DNA from: CAYMSF01 sp964392985
GTDB lineage: Bacteria > Verrucomicrobiota > Lentisphaeria > Victivallales > Victivallaceae
Direction of reading: 5' to 3'
Length of the DNA: 35,774 bases
Assembly (NCBI GenBank): GCA_964392985.1
Contig: CAYMSF010000043.1
Span: forward strand, 1-35,774
Shown: positions 6,840 through 15,804 of the stretch, in pieces
Layout of the letters: each line of letters opens with the position of its first letter
Numbering within the stretch: the stretch's first letter is position 1
Position numbers and translations under genes: made by a program
Notes under the pieces: generated by a model
The model's database searches: none
What the model was told of the DNA's origin: nothing
The model's input: only the letters and a program-made list of their open reading frames with translations

Positions 6840-9800
6840 TCAACGTTGACTGAATGTCTTGATATACTTTTTGCCGGTCAGACCATCATTGAAAACAACG
6901 CTCCATTCGCCTTTCGGGTCATTCAGCGCCAATTTTAATGATCCGGCATAACTGCCTGGTTTTGACACAATCAGCGTATTATTGTAAACCGTTACCGGTT
7001 TGCCCAGCGGGTCAAGTACCTGTACAAAGAAATATGTCGGTACAAAACCATTTGCACTTGCATTGATGGCATATTCCACTTTTCCGTCATTCTGAACGGC
7101 ATTGGCTTCGAATGTTCCGCCCTTTTCCGCAGACATTACCGCTGCGAGCGGCCAGCCGCGTTCAACTTTGTCTTTTATGCCATCCCGATAAACAGTATGG
7201 GTTAACGGCGACCAGCAGTTACCGGTGAAATCAGTTTTTACTTCAACCATATTCTGCGGCGTAGTCGAAATCTGATATGCAGGAAGTACTAGCAGTAGAC
7301 GGCTGCCGTTGTCACCGGAATAGACCGCGGAATGGCCGTGAAACGGCGAACCGTTGACACTGGCCTCAGCAAATGATTTGACTCCGACAGATTCAAACAG
7401 ACTGCGGAACTTCTGCTGCCATGCCGTCAATGATGCCTTTTTATAGAATTTGCCGTCCACCATATAGTCGATCAAGTTATCATTGATAACTTTAACTTTT
7501 TCTCCGTTAAGCTCTTTGCTCAGTATTTGAGAACGCGGTTTGCAGTTAGCGGTGAACATTCCCGCGGAATCGTCCATAATTACCGCTCTGCCACTGGCAG
7601 CAAAGCGTTTCAAGGCGGCGATGCCGTTATCAGAAATTGCGAAGGATAATGGCAGTACCACTGCTTGATATTTTTCCTGTTCCAGAATGTTCTGATCCAG
7701 TTGTTCCTCTGCGATAAATGACCAGGAAATACAGCAGTCATAAAGCAGGTCTGTCCAACCTTGTACAGAATCGCGATAACGGTCGTATTTGCCTTCGGCA
7801 AACGCGGCGCGCAGCGAGGACATTGAATAAAGCACGGCAACATTCTTCTCTCGCTTAAATGTCCGGGTGTATTGCCACAGTCCGGTACAGAATAAATCAG
7901 TAATGCGCTTTGTGTCTTTACCCGCCAGCGCCAATGAACCTTCCGGAGTATAGAATATATCCGCCTTCCACGATGCCAGTCCGTGACTCTGGTTCAACAT
8001 TGAACGGAACATCAGATAAAATAATTCCGGTCCGTGCCAGCCGTAACCGATTGAATAATTATTAACAACAATATCGCGATATGGTGCGAAACTGCGCAGC
8101 AATTCAACCTGTATGCCATCATAGCTCCATACCGTTCCCATAGCGCCGGACATTTTCCACCAGTCCCAGCCGCTGCTGACATAGGGCGACTCAGTGCCGC
8201 TCATTCCAGTCCTGATGCCGGGGTCAGTCTTCTTAATTGTGTCAGAGCAGAATTTGACATAGCGCGCAAAGGCATCGTCGTTAAAATCGCGAAAATCCGC
8301 CCATGGCGCGTAATTTTTGGTGCCGCGTTTTTTGACTTCTTCAAGCGTCATTGGCTGAACTGCAGACCATGCGGTAAAATTAGTTTCCCATTCCTTATTC
8401 AAATTATCCAGAGATGAATAGCGGACTTTAAGCCATTCCTGGAATTTTTCCAGCGCTGCAGGATGATAGTCTCCTTCCCAATAAACATGAGCGCTTGGAG
8501 AATGACGGGTCTCATCATTAAGAATGTAAACCGGCGGTTCATATTTTTTCCAGGTTGTTGCTCTTGAAGTCAGTTCCTGCTCGGTTTTAGCCAGAAATTG
8601 CGGGTCGCTCAGGGAACCGCCGCGAATATGTTTTCCGCCCACAATTTTATCTTTGATCGCACCATCGTCATATCCGGCTTTAGAACCAAATTTCCAGAAA
8701 TACGGGATTGAAATAGTCCCATTGCTGCAATTGTCAATATTCCCGGTTTTATGCCAGTGCTGACCAATCAAACCGTATTCCATCGGGAAGGTCTCTTCAC
8801 CTTTCCCCCAGGTATAATGGATAAAACGGTTGAAGTCTGCGCGTTTGGATGGAAGCAGTATTCGATCAAGGGTGGCAACGGCTTCGACCTTGCCATCAGC
8901 GCTGCGCAGTTCGGCGATTAAACGCACAAAAGGCGGTAACAATCTTGACGTATCAACTTGAATCATGGTATCGGCGCCGGAAGTATTCTGTTCTACTTCT
9001 GCACCGATTCTGCCGTTCTTGTCTGTTGCAGTCAATTTAATGGTGCACCCCGTGGCAGCGCCAGCGACGTTTACTGTAACCGCTTCTGTTCTGCCTTGAC
9101 GCCAGATGTCTGCCGTTGCGATTGAATTGATGTTTACGCCATTATTTATATTCATGGCGAATCCGCCGCAAGTGGCCGCCTTGCCATTGATTTTGACCAC
9201 TACGTCCAGCTGCGCATTGCCACCAGGGATGCCAAATTTTACTTCCGGTGTAATTTTTTTGACGCCCTTTTCCAGCGTGACGGTTTGGGAAAATCCGCGT
9301 TGCCAAAGTCCTTCAGCGGCAGTAACCAGACAATCGAGTTCTGCGGTGCCGCTTTCCGGTGCATTAATCTCCAATAACGGCATACCTTTTTCACCACTTA
9401 CAGATCCTATTGAATATTTGGATGTTTTGCCGGCGGCGTCTAACATCGCCTGCGCCAGCAACAACCGGTGATATCGTTTCAGGTGGTTCAACCAGTATTT
9501 ATTCTCTCCTTTGCGGCTTAAACGGGGGGTTAACGCGGTGTTTGCATTATTATTATCAACCCTGCCAATCATGTTTTCGCCGATACCGAGCCAACCGAAT
9601 ACATAGACCTTGCCGTTTCCGGATGTCCCCTTGACAATTACCGGACTTTTGCCTGATGTGACCATACTTGCCGCACCGGGAAGCGCTACGAGTGATTGAA
9701 AAAATATCGGTGGCAACACATTCATTGGAACACCGGAAAGTACTGACCCGGAATTAAACGCCATTCTCCCGTCACCGATATTTTTGCCGGTTATTTCAAC

Positions 9801-11738
9801 TGGAAACACCTTGCTAAGCGGTTGTCCGGTAAAGTCGTGCGGGGTGACGGCAATTAACCCAGTCCCCTTGTTCACCTGAGCCACAATTGAATTTTGAATA
9901 TCTGTTGGAATATGCTGTTTATAACTGGCGGGACCAAGCACAATTACATCATACTTTTCTGTCATCGCCTGACGCATTCGCGCCGCCGCATCGCCATTGG
10001 ATATAATGGACTGATTATCATAGAACAGGAAAATTGAATCGAACGGATAAGGATAAACGAATTTTACCGCTTTGACATTCAAATCCATTATTCCGGCAAG
10101 TGCGCTGATATCCTCCGCGCTGTTGTAATCGGCAAAGAATAAAACTTTTGTCTGTCCGTTAATATATGGTTTCAACCACTTCACAACCGGTTTCACAGCG
10201 TCAAGATCAATCTGGCGTTCCGGTTTGATTGTTTCCAATTCCTGCTCGGATGCAATGCTGATTGCATCAATTTTCCCTTTAAAATTTGATCCGATAGAGA
10301 AGGTTGGGCTTTCCAATTCAAATTCTATTTTCTTGTCTGCCAGTCCGTATTCATTGCCAATGTTGGAACCATCAATATACAATTCTATATACTGCGTTTT
10401 GTATACCGGACGTTCAAAGTCCCAAACCATTCGCACATGATGCCATTTGCCCGGCTGAAAATCCAAGCTGCCGCGATAGGCACGGCGCATTAATCCTTTA
10501 TTGTCGAAGATGCTTGCCCGTAACTGATTATGTCCAGACCGCACCAGGTGAATGCAATTAGCATTGACATCTTTTTTGAGCGCTTTGCCGTCCATTTTGA
10601 ACAGGAAGCGCCACTCTTTGTCATCATTAGGAAAGTCCGGACATATCCACATCTCGATACAGCCTTTGGTCGCATTGATATTCCCTTTTGCCGGATAAAC
10701 AATACCGCCACCGCCATTGAATTTGGCGCAACTGCCGAAACGTCCATCGGCAACAATACTGGTATTTCGCGAATCAAATGTTCCTGAAACAACTCCGGCA
10801 GCATTCTGTCCGGCAAGCGACTTATTGTAATCTGCTACAAATATATTTTTTCCGGTTAATGACGGTTCTTTGGCTTCCGATTCGATTACTCCCGGCTCGT
10901 TAGTTTTGCCAACTTTGCCGACTCCGGCAGTTGCAGTGGCACCTGATGGTTTGTATTTTCCTGCTGTTAATGATTTTAATTCTTCCTGGTTCAGGATTAC
11001 CGGAAGAAAGCGGATTTCGGTTTCAAATGTTTCAGTGGCTTTTATCTCAACATTCCGGAAACAAATTTCATCGCTAATATCGCCTTTCGCCGATGCCCAG
11101 ACATAAAATGCATCCAGAGATTTTGTTGACGCCAGCATAAACAAACCAGCGCCATTTTCCAGATTAACGATACCACTGTAGTTTTCAGCAGGGGCGTATG
11201 AGTATGTTTCACGTGGCAGTTGACCAGTAAGAACCAACGATTTTTCCCTGCCGGAAATCGCCAGCGCAGACTTCCCGCCGCCAATGCTTACCTTATTCTG
11301 CAACCACATGGTATAATTAGCCGCGCCGACACCTTCTGATTCGCGTTGCAGCAGTAAACGCAATAAAAAACCGGGCTTGCCCTCTTCAAAAATAAATTCC
11401 TTCGTGATTCTGCTTGCAAAAGGACCTTCACAACTCATCGGAATAATTGTTTTGCCATCTTTTTTATCAATTGGCGCAACTTCCCATTTTCCCGAAAAAT
11501 CAGCGGCATCAGGTTTAGACAAACGCACCCGGCAAAGTTGATCGCCGTGCAAACTTGCAGGTATTGCCTGATTACGGTAGTTGTACTCGACAATCGTCGC
11601 GCCACTGGCTGCGTTTATTACAATTTTTTCTTCCCCGGAAATCACCGTTAACAAAGACCCGTCATTTCTAATTTCAACAGCGGCGAATGCCGAAAGTGCC
11701 ATTAGTAAACTAAGTGTTATGCTGAACTTCTTTAACAT
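6840..11738 (-). CDS. Giant exported LamG plus GH42-like beta-galactosidase-type protein
   Basis: A 1632-residue protein with a clear signal peptide (LKKFSITLSLLMALSAFA). Domains, from motif reading: a beta-rich domain (25-270); a LamG/concanavalin-like lectin domain (about 297-492, GCIEMWICPDF ... GKWHHVRMVWDF); a Rossmann-like glutamine-amidotransferase fold (about 528-766); and beta-sandwich linkers. A GH42-like TIM barrel follows from about 969, with LNDET (N1074, E1076) at the expected acid/base site and the family-typical FQEWLKVRYSSLDNLNKEWETNF shortly after. Last come a beta-galactosidase trimerisation-like domain (about 1295-1500) and a beta-rich tail. AGGAAGAG precedes the ATG. It probably cuts or binds beta-galactosides outside the cytoplasm; the nucleophile was not located, so activity is not certain. 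Its LamG domain resembles the small LamG protein at 11921. Confidence 0.8.
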   Translation of the reverse strand: MLKKFSITLSLLMALSAFAAVEIRNDGSLLTVISGEEKIVINAASGATIVEYNYRNQAIPASLHGDQLCRVRLSKPDAADFSGKWEVAPIDKKDGKTIIPMSCEGPFASRITKEFIFEEGKPGFLLRLLLQRESEGVGAANYTMWLQNKVSIGGGKSALAISGREKSLVLTGQLPRETYSYAPAENYSGIVNLENGAGLFMLASTKSLDAFYVWASAKGDISDEICFRNVEIKATETFETEIRFLPVILNQEELKSLTAGKYKPSGATATAGVGKVGKTNEPGVIESEAKEPSLTGKNIFVADYNKSLAGQNAAGVVSGTFDSRNTSIVADGRFGSCAKFNGGGGIVYPAKGNINATKGCIEMWICPDFPNDDKEWRFLFKMDGKALKKDVNANCIHLVRSGHNQLRASIFDNKGLMRRAYRGSLDFQPGKWHHVRMVWDFERPVYKTQYIELYIDGSNIGNEYGLADKKIEFELESPTFSIGSNFKGKIDAISIASEQELETIKPERQIDLDAVKPVVKWLKPYINGQTKVLFFADYNSAEDISALAGIMDLNVKAVKFVYPYPFDSIFLFYDNQSIISNGDAAARMRQAMTEKYDVIVLGPASYKQHIPTDIQNSIVAQVNKGTGLIAVTPHDFTGQPLSKVFPVEITGKNIGDGRMAFNSGSVLSGVPMNVLPPIFFQSLVALPGAASMVTSGKSPVIVKGTSGNGKVYVFGWLGIGENMIGRVDNNNANTALTPRLSRKGENKYWLNHLKRYHRLLLAQAMLDAAGKTSKYSIGSVSGEKGMPLLEINAPESGTAELDCLVTAAEGLWQRGFSQTVTLEKGVKKITPEVKFGIPGGNAQLDVVVKINGKAATCGGFAMNINNGVNINSIATADIWRQGRTEAVTVNVAGAATGCTIKLTATDKNGRIGAEVEQNTSGADTMIQVDTSRLLPPFVRLIAELRSADGKVEAVATLDRILLPSKRADFNRFIHYTWGKGEETFPMEYGLIGQHWHKTGNIDNCSNGTISIPYFWKFGSKAGYDDGAIKDKIVGGKHIRGGSLSDPQFLAKTEQELTSRATTWKKYEPPVYILNDETRHSPSAHVYWEGDYHPAALEKFQEWLKVRYSSLDNLNKEWETNFTAWSAVQPMTLEEVKKRGTKNYAPWADFRDFNDDAFARYVKFCSDTIKKTDPGIRTGMSGTESPYVSSGWDWWKMSGAMGTVWSYDGIQVELLRSFAPYRDIVVNNYSIGYGWHGPELFYLMFRSMLNQSHGLASWKADIFYTPEGSLALAGKDTKRITDLFCTGLWQYTRTFKREKNVAVLYSMSSLRAAFAEGKYDRYRDSVQGWTDLLYDCCISWSFIAEEQLDQNILEQEKYQAVVLPLSFAISDNGIAALKRFAASGRAVIMDDSAGMFTANCKPRSQILSKELNGEKVKVINDNLIDYMVDGKFYKKASLTAWQQKFRSLFESVGVKSFAEASVNGSPFHGHSAVYSGDNGSRLLLVLPAYQISTTPQNMVEVKTDFTGNCWSPLTHTVYRDGIKDKVERGWPLAAVMSAEKGGTFEANAVQNDGKVEYAINASANGFVPTYFFVQVLDPLGKPVTVYNNTLIVSKPGSYAGSLKLALNDPKGEWSVVFNDGLTGKKYIKTFSQR

Positions 11739-11797
11739 TATTCTCTTCCTTTTTTTATTCCCTGATTAATTAAACGCGTGAGAAACTTGTGAATTTT

Positions 11798-11825
11798 GTT
11801 ATACGCCAAATATAATACGTTGCAA
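11798..11825 (-). promoter_or_regulatory. Possible promoter of the giant LamG/GH42-like gene
   Basis: On the minus strand TTGCAA (11820-11825) and TATAAC (11798-11803) are 16 bases apart, about 60 bases before the start codon. The surrounding 11,739-11,920 gap shows no terminator or copy of the 23-bp operator seen further right. Confidence 0.35.
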
Positions 11826-11920
11826 AAAACTGGCAACCGGCAGTTTAATCCCGGCAATCAGACAACAAACCACCTAACCATAATTTTATGGAAAATATTA
11901 ACTGATTTGCAAATATTAAA

Positions 11921-12649
11921 TTATTTCATTATACCGAATGCATCAATTGCGCCGAGAAAATTTTTGCCAATTCTGAACTTTGTGTCTTTGGCTTCAAATT
12001 CAATTTTGCCGTCGGCAGAGGCGTATTGAATATTCTCCAGCGACCCATTGAACAAGAGCTTAATATTTCTGCCATTGTCAAGTTTGTTATCCATATCCCA
12101 GAACATTTCGATATGGTACCATTCGCCCGGTTTCATCGACGGTTTGTCAAGATATGCCCGGTGCAATTTGCCACTGTTGTCATAAATATAAGCGCGTAGC
12201 TGGTCGTATTGCATCTTCATAATACCAATCGAATTACATTCCAATTGTTTTGCCTTGTCTTTTATCCCGCGAAGCTCAAATATTGAACGCGCCTGATTAT
12301 CCTCGCCGGTAAAATCAGGATTTATCCAGGCATCAATCTTACCTTTCTTAAGCTCAATATTGCCCTGCAGCGGATACTCAATTCCAGCGCCGCCAGCTTC
12401 AGAAAATTTCGCGGCTTTGCCAAATTTACCGTCAACCTGTTCCGCTTTAACTTTATTCAGCGGAGCTACTTTGTCCTGACTGTTTTCGCCAGTGAAATCA
12501 TCATTAAAACTGGCGGCAAAAATAATCTCTCCACCAGCTTTCGGCTCTAGAGTCGCCGTAACATCCGCTTTCTTTACTTCATCAACCGCGGTTATTGCAA
12601 GTAGTGGCAGCATCAGCGTTAAAATAATACCCGGACATTTTATAACCAT
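11921..12649 (-). CDS. Small exported LamG-domain protein
   Basis: A 242-residue protein with an N-terminal hydrophobic signal segment (IKCPGIILTLMLPLLAI) followed by a single LamG/concanavalin A-like fold (about residues 40-240). Recognisable pieces are GKFGKAAKF, KGKIDAWINPDF, GEWYHIEMFWDMD and KFRIGKNFLGAIDAF. It has no catalytic domain and so is expected to bind a polysaccharide or assist a partner. The same pieces occur in the same order in the LamG domain of the 1632-residue protein encoded just downstream, indicating paralogy. The start at 12649 is chosen because a GGGGGCGG purine-rich site precedes it; the ATG four codons earlier has none. It lies 77 bases behind the prepilin-like gene, probably in the same transcript. 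Confidence 0.8.
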   Translation of the reverse strand: MVIKCPGIILTLMLPLLAITAVDEVKKADVTATLEPKAGGEIIFAASFNDDFTGENSQDKVAPLNKVKAEQVDGKFGKAAKFSEAGGAGIEYPLQGNIELKKGKIDAWINPDFTGEDNQARSIFELRGIKDKAKQLECNSIGIMKMQYDQLRAYIYDNSGKLHRAYLDKPSMKPGEWYHIEMFWDMDNKLDNGRNIKLLFNGSLENIQYASADGKIEFEAKDTKFRIGKNFLGAIDAFGIMK

Positions 12650-12726
12650 TTCCGCCCCCATAATATTTTTGAGTTTAAGTTTGTATCAATCTTAATAAAG
12701 AGTATTACCCGGCGAGTGTTTTCATA

Positions 12727-13461
12727 TTAGAATTTATATGAAGTTACGCGCCATGGAAATATCATATCTCTAATGTCATTGTTAGTCAAGCCGTTTTTAT
12801 AGACAAATGAGGTATGTCCATCAAGGAGCAGCACGTTAAACATTTTATGCGAATAGCGGAAATTTCCAGTTGCCGGAGCTATGTCTGCTAATAGCCAAAC
12901 GGAAGAACCATATTTGTCTGCAGCATAAACAATTGAGCTTATTGATTTTTTTACCCCGAGAGAATTTGTTATCTTCGTCGACCCGTTGGAGTTAACGACA
13001 GATGCCCATGTTCGGGTAACCTTGCACCAGCCTGGACCAAGGTCGTTAGCGCCACCGTCCGGTCTGGCAACATAAGTATTCACGCCATATGATACGCCGC
13101 CGGCACCGGGCACTGGTCTGTATACCAAGTCAGAAGGGCAGTAAAATGCTTTATGCGGTTCTGACCCATAAGAATTACGGTACGGCATATATGGCAGCAA
13201 TGCGAAATTGTACCATCTCTTGGTTGAGTTAGTGTTTAATGCCTCTCCTGCCGGCAGCCATTCATTAAAATCAGCGGCATACATTGCCACAGATGTTCCA
13301 ATCTGTTTGAGATTGCTGCCACATTGTGAAGTTTTTGCTCTTTCCCGTGCTTTATTGAGCGCCGGCAACAGCATTGCAGCGAGGATCGCGATGATCGCTA
13401 TCACCACGAGGAGTTCAATGAGGGTGAAATTTGCGTTGTTTCGATTCCGACTTGACTTCAT
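12727..13461 (-). CDS. Prepilin-like protein with type IV N-terminal methylation motif (DUF1559/H-x-DG type)
   Basis: A 244-residue protein with a short basic leader and the prepilin peptidase site ANFTLIELLVVIAIIAI, including the conserved Glu at +5, continuing into AAMLLPALNKARERAK. The mature body is a small pseudopilin-like domain. Near the C terminus the His...Asp-Gly signature occurs as HKMFNVLLLDG, with eight residues between His and Asp rather than the more common nine. Such proteins are found in tens to hundreds of copies in Lentisphaerae and Planctomycetes and are thought to be surface or secretion-related; their function is unknown. Two starts are plausible: 13461 (GGGAGA site, leader of normal length) and 13524 (AAGGA overlapping the stop of the preceding gene, a 21-residue longer leader). 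Confidence 0.88.
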   Translation of the reverse strand: MKSSRNRNNANFTLIELLVVIAIIAILAAMLLPALNKARERAKTSQCGSNLKQIGTSVAMYAADFNEWLPAGEALNTNSTKRWYNFALLPYMPYRNSYGSEPHKAFYCPSDLVYRPVPGAGGVSYGVNTYVARPDGGANDLGPGWCKVTRTWASVVNSNGSTKITNSLGVKKSISSIVYAADKYGSSVWLLADIAPATGNFRYSHKMFNVLLLDGHTSFVYKNGLTNNDIRDMIFPWRVTSYKF

Positions 13462-13532
13462 TTTCCATTCTCCCATGTTATTAATTTTATTATCGAAAGA
13501 CACTTTTTCAAGACCACTATTCATTTTTTTCC

Positions 13533-15608
13533 TTATTTTTCTTTATTAATTGGATTAATTTTAAAGGCCAATAAACAATATGCACTTTGCATTTCAATTT
13601 TCAGTGTCAGCGCCAAACTGTCCAGCGTTGCTTTAACATTCCCGAGCGGGGTTATTGTTTTTAGTGATCCGGCATTAATGGCGGTCAATTGACCCTTCAG
13701 TCGGATGAAGAAAAACTTTACCGTATCGACTGCGCCATAATTGATTATATGCATAATCATCGTGCCGTCCGGCAATGATGTTTTCTCAACTCTGATTTCG
13801 CCATCGGGGTCAACCAGTTCAAATTCGGCAATATCTCCAATCAGCAATTCCAATATATTCTTTATCAGCAACGGACGAGTGAGTGTTGGGGGATTGTCAT
13901 AAAGCGGATGCGTGAAGTATTTAAGTGATTTCATCTGACCAAGATCTGCGCTTTCAATTGTTCCAGTCACCGTCGCCATTGATTTGCATTCAAAGGTTCT
14001 GACATAAACTGCCGTGCCATTGCCGAAATCTGTTTGCATTATGCCATACTCCGGCGGTGTTTTAACTCCAAACATTTGCGAAAAACCCCAATTCTGCCGC
14101 TTTTGTCCCCATTCGTTATATTTTGCAGAATCACCAGTAATCAATAGCATTGCGCCATTTTTCACCAGTGCAGTTATTTTTTTACAAACTGCATCCGACA
14201 GATATTGCTGATTGATGACAACAATCAATGTGCCAGTCCTGGTTTGTTTCATCGACATAAGATTTGAGTCAAACAAGAATCTGTAATCATATGAGTTGTC
14301 AATCAAAAATTGTTCAAAGGCGAGCGTGTGTTCATGAGACTCAACAGAATCATAGGCCAGGGATTCAAAGTTGCGTAGAATATGAATCGAACATTCCGGC
14401 AGTTCCCGCGCAAAAAACTGTTTGTGTGAGTTGAAAAATTTAACATAATCAGCCAATCCAACAGCAAAATTCGTTTTGCTGAAAAGCGTGCAATATTTAA
14501 CTGTCCCGATACAACCTCTGCCTAACGCCATATCTTCAGCCAGCGCGGTCAAACAATTCCCGTTTCTCCCTGCATAGGTTACTGCGTAACTACCGGTAGC
14601 GGCGGCTGCCATGAAAGTGCGTTTGCGGGAATAAATACTACCCGAGGCCAGTTTGGCCGGATTAAATTCTTCTGAGAAAAACATATCGCCAATACCCAGC
14701 AGTTTACCGTGGTCAACGCCGGTCATATAGGCAAGATTGCAGTCAAAACCCCATGCCACATTGCCAACTACAGCAGTTTCCGGATTGAGCGACTTTATGT
14801 ATTCTGTCCATTCCCGGTAACTTTCTGCAACGGTATGACAACGGAACTTTATCCAAAGCATATGCAGCGGGTCAGTAATTCTAACCAGATGTTGCGGGGG
14901 ATTTTCCGGATGGAAAAACGGAGGCCGAATTCCTTCCGGAGAATTTAAGCCGCATAAATCGAGGAGTTCAGTAGGAGTGAGGCTATTCTTGATGAACTTA
15001 ATGAATTTTTGACAGCAATGCGAACAATGGCATGAGTACGGTTCCGGATGTTCGTTCACGTGATCAAAATGCACCAGATCCGCTTTGCCTTTTACCACCA
15101 TGTCATGCAGCACTTTTTTTATAAAAGAGCGGAATTCCGGGTTGTTTTTGCATAATTTGACCCGGTACGTATGCCTTGCGCCATAAAAATTCGGGTGACC
15201 TGCTTGATTAACCTGTGCCCAGTTTGACGCTTCCGGAAATTCTTGAAACAATGATTCCTTAAATATCGGAGACAGACTGACATAACCGCCAACCTTAATA
15301 CCAAGTTTCCTGCATCTCGCCGCCACGGCAAAGAAATCATCCCGGGTATTTTGTTCATTGCGGACACCGAAACCACGGAAAAAAGGATAAATCACGACGT
15401 CAATTCCAAGCGCTTTTATTTTGCGCAACGTTAAATCAGAATAATTTTCTCTATAAATTTCACCAAGTTCACGATCTTCCCGATCCGATTCAGGCGTTTT
15501 TTCGCCGGCGGCAATGTCCTTGGCGATTCGCCGGATACCTTGCAGGCTTTCCCACATTCCGAATATCGAAACGCCTGAATGAATCCAATTTTTTTGACCT
15601 GAAACCAT
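13533..15608 (-). CDS. Putative glycosidase: TIM barrel plus amidotransferase-like domain (GHL6/GH42-like)
   Basis: A 691-residue protein without obvious signal peptide. Residues 55-330 look like a TIM barrel of the hypothetical-glycosidase type: KIKALGIDVVIYPFFRGFG, KLGIKVGGYVSLSP, then ADLVHFDHVNEHPE followed at once by a cysteine cluster C193-H-C195-S-H-C198-C199, as often seen in this family before the fourth/fifth strand. Residues 395-560 resemble the Rossmann-like trimerisation domain of GH42 beta-galactosidases (GTLIVVINQQYLSD ... GAMLLITGDS), and the tail is beta-rich. Catalytic residues cannot be fixed, so the activity is open. AAGGA precedes the ATG. Two copies of the 23-bp operator lie in its upstream region, and the prepilin-like gene follows closely. 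Confidence 0.72.
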   Translation of the reverse strand: MVSGQKNWIHSGVSIFGMWESLQGIRRIAKDIAAGEKTPESDREDRELGEIYRENYSDLTLRKIKALGIDVVIYPFFRGFGVRNEQNTRDDFFAVAARCRKLGIKVGGYVSLSPIFKESLFQEFPEASNWAQVNQAGHPNFYGARHTYRVKLCKNNPEFRSFIKKVLHDMVVKGKADLVHFDHVNEHPEPYSCHCSHCCQKFIKFIKNSLTPTELLDLCGLNSPEGIRPPFFHPENPPQHLVRITDPLHMLWIKFRCHTVAESYREWTEYIKSLNPETAVVGNVAWGFDCNLAYMTGVDHGKLLGIGDMFFSEEFNPAKLASGSIYSRKRTFMAAAATGSYAVTYAGRNGNCLTALAEDMALGRGCIGTVKYCTLFSKTNFAVGLADYVKFFNSHKQFFARELPECSIHILRNFESLAYDSVESHEHTLAFEQFLIDNSYDYRFLFDSNLMSMKQTRTGTLIVVINQQYLSDAVCKKITALVKNGAMLLITGDSAKYNEWGQKRQNWGFSQMFGVKTPPEYGIMQTDFGNGTAVYVRTFECKSMATVTGTIESADLGQMKSLKYFTHPLYDNPPTLTRPLLIKNILELLIGDIAEFELVDPDGEIRVEKTSLPDGTMIMHIINYGAVDTVKFFFIRLKGQLTAINAGSLKTITPLGNVKATLDSLALTLKIEMQSAYCLLAFKINPINKEK

Positions 15609-15642
15609 CGCGTTATCCTTAGATAAATATCATTAATTTATA

Positions 15643-15665
15643 TTGGTATTATTATATAAGACCAA
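15643..15665. promoter_or_regulatory. 23-bp palindromic operator, copy A
   Basis: Left arm TTGGTATTAT, centre TAT, right arm ATAAGACCAA. It lies 35 bases upstream of the start at 15608, just downstream of the promoter that contains copy B. It shares the pattern of arms TTGGNNTTAT and ATAANNCCAA with the copies near 15.7, 20.7, 20.8, 24.5 and 32.5 kb. Confidence 0.65.
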
Positions 15666-15694
15666 AAAGCCAACAAACAAATCTCATCATCTAT

Positions 15695-15728
15695 ATTGTA
15701 TTATAGTATAAGTCCAGAAAAAAGTCAA
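15695..15728 (-). promoter_or_regulatory. Promoter with embedded operator, copy B
   Basis: On the minus strand TTGACT (15723-15728), 17 bases, then a perfect TATAAT (15700-15705). The operator (15695-15717, right arm ATAAGTCCAG, left arm ATTGTATTAT) covers the spacer and the -10 box. It would drive the glycosidase gene starting at 15608 and probably the prepilin-like and LamG genes behind it. Confidence 0.65.
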
Positions 15729-15804
15729 TATGCAATCTAAATAATTTACATATTTAATCTCTTTTAAAGCGAGAAGAGATTATGTATTATTTGAAAACTA
15801 TCTG

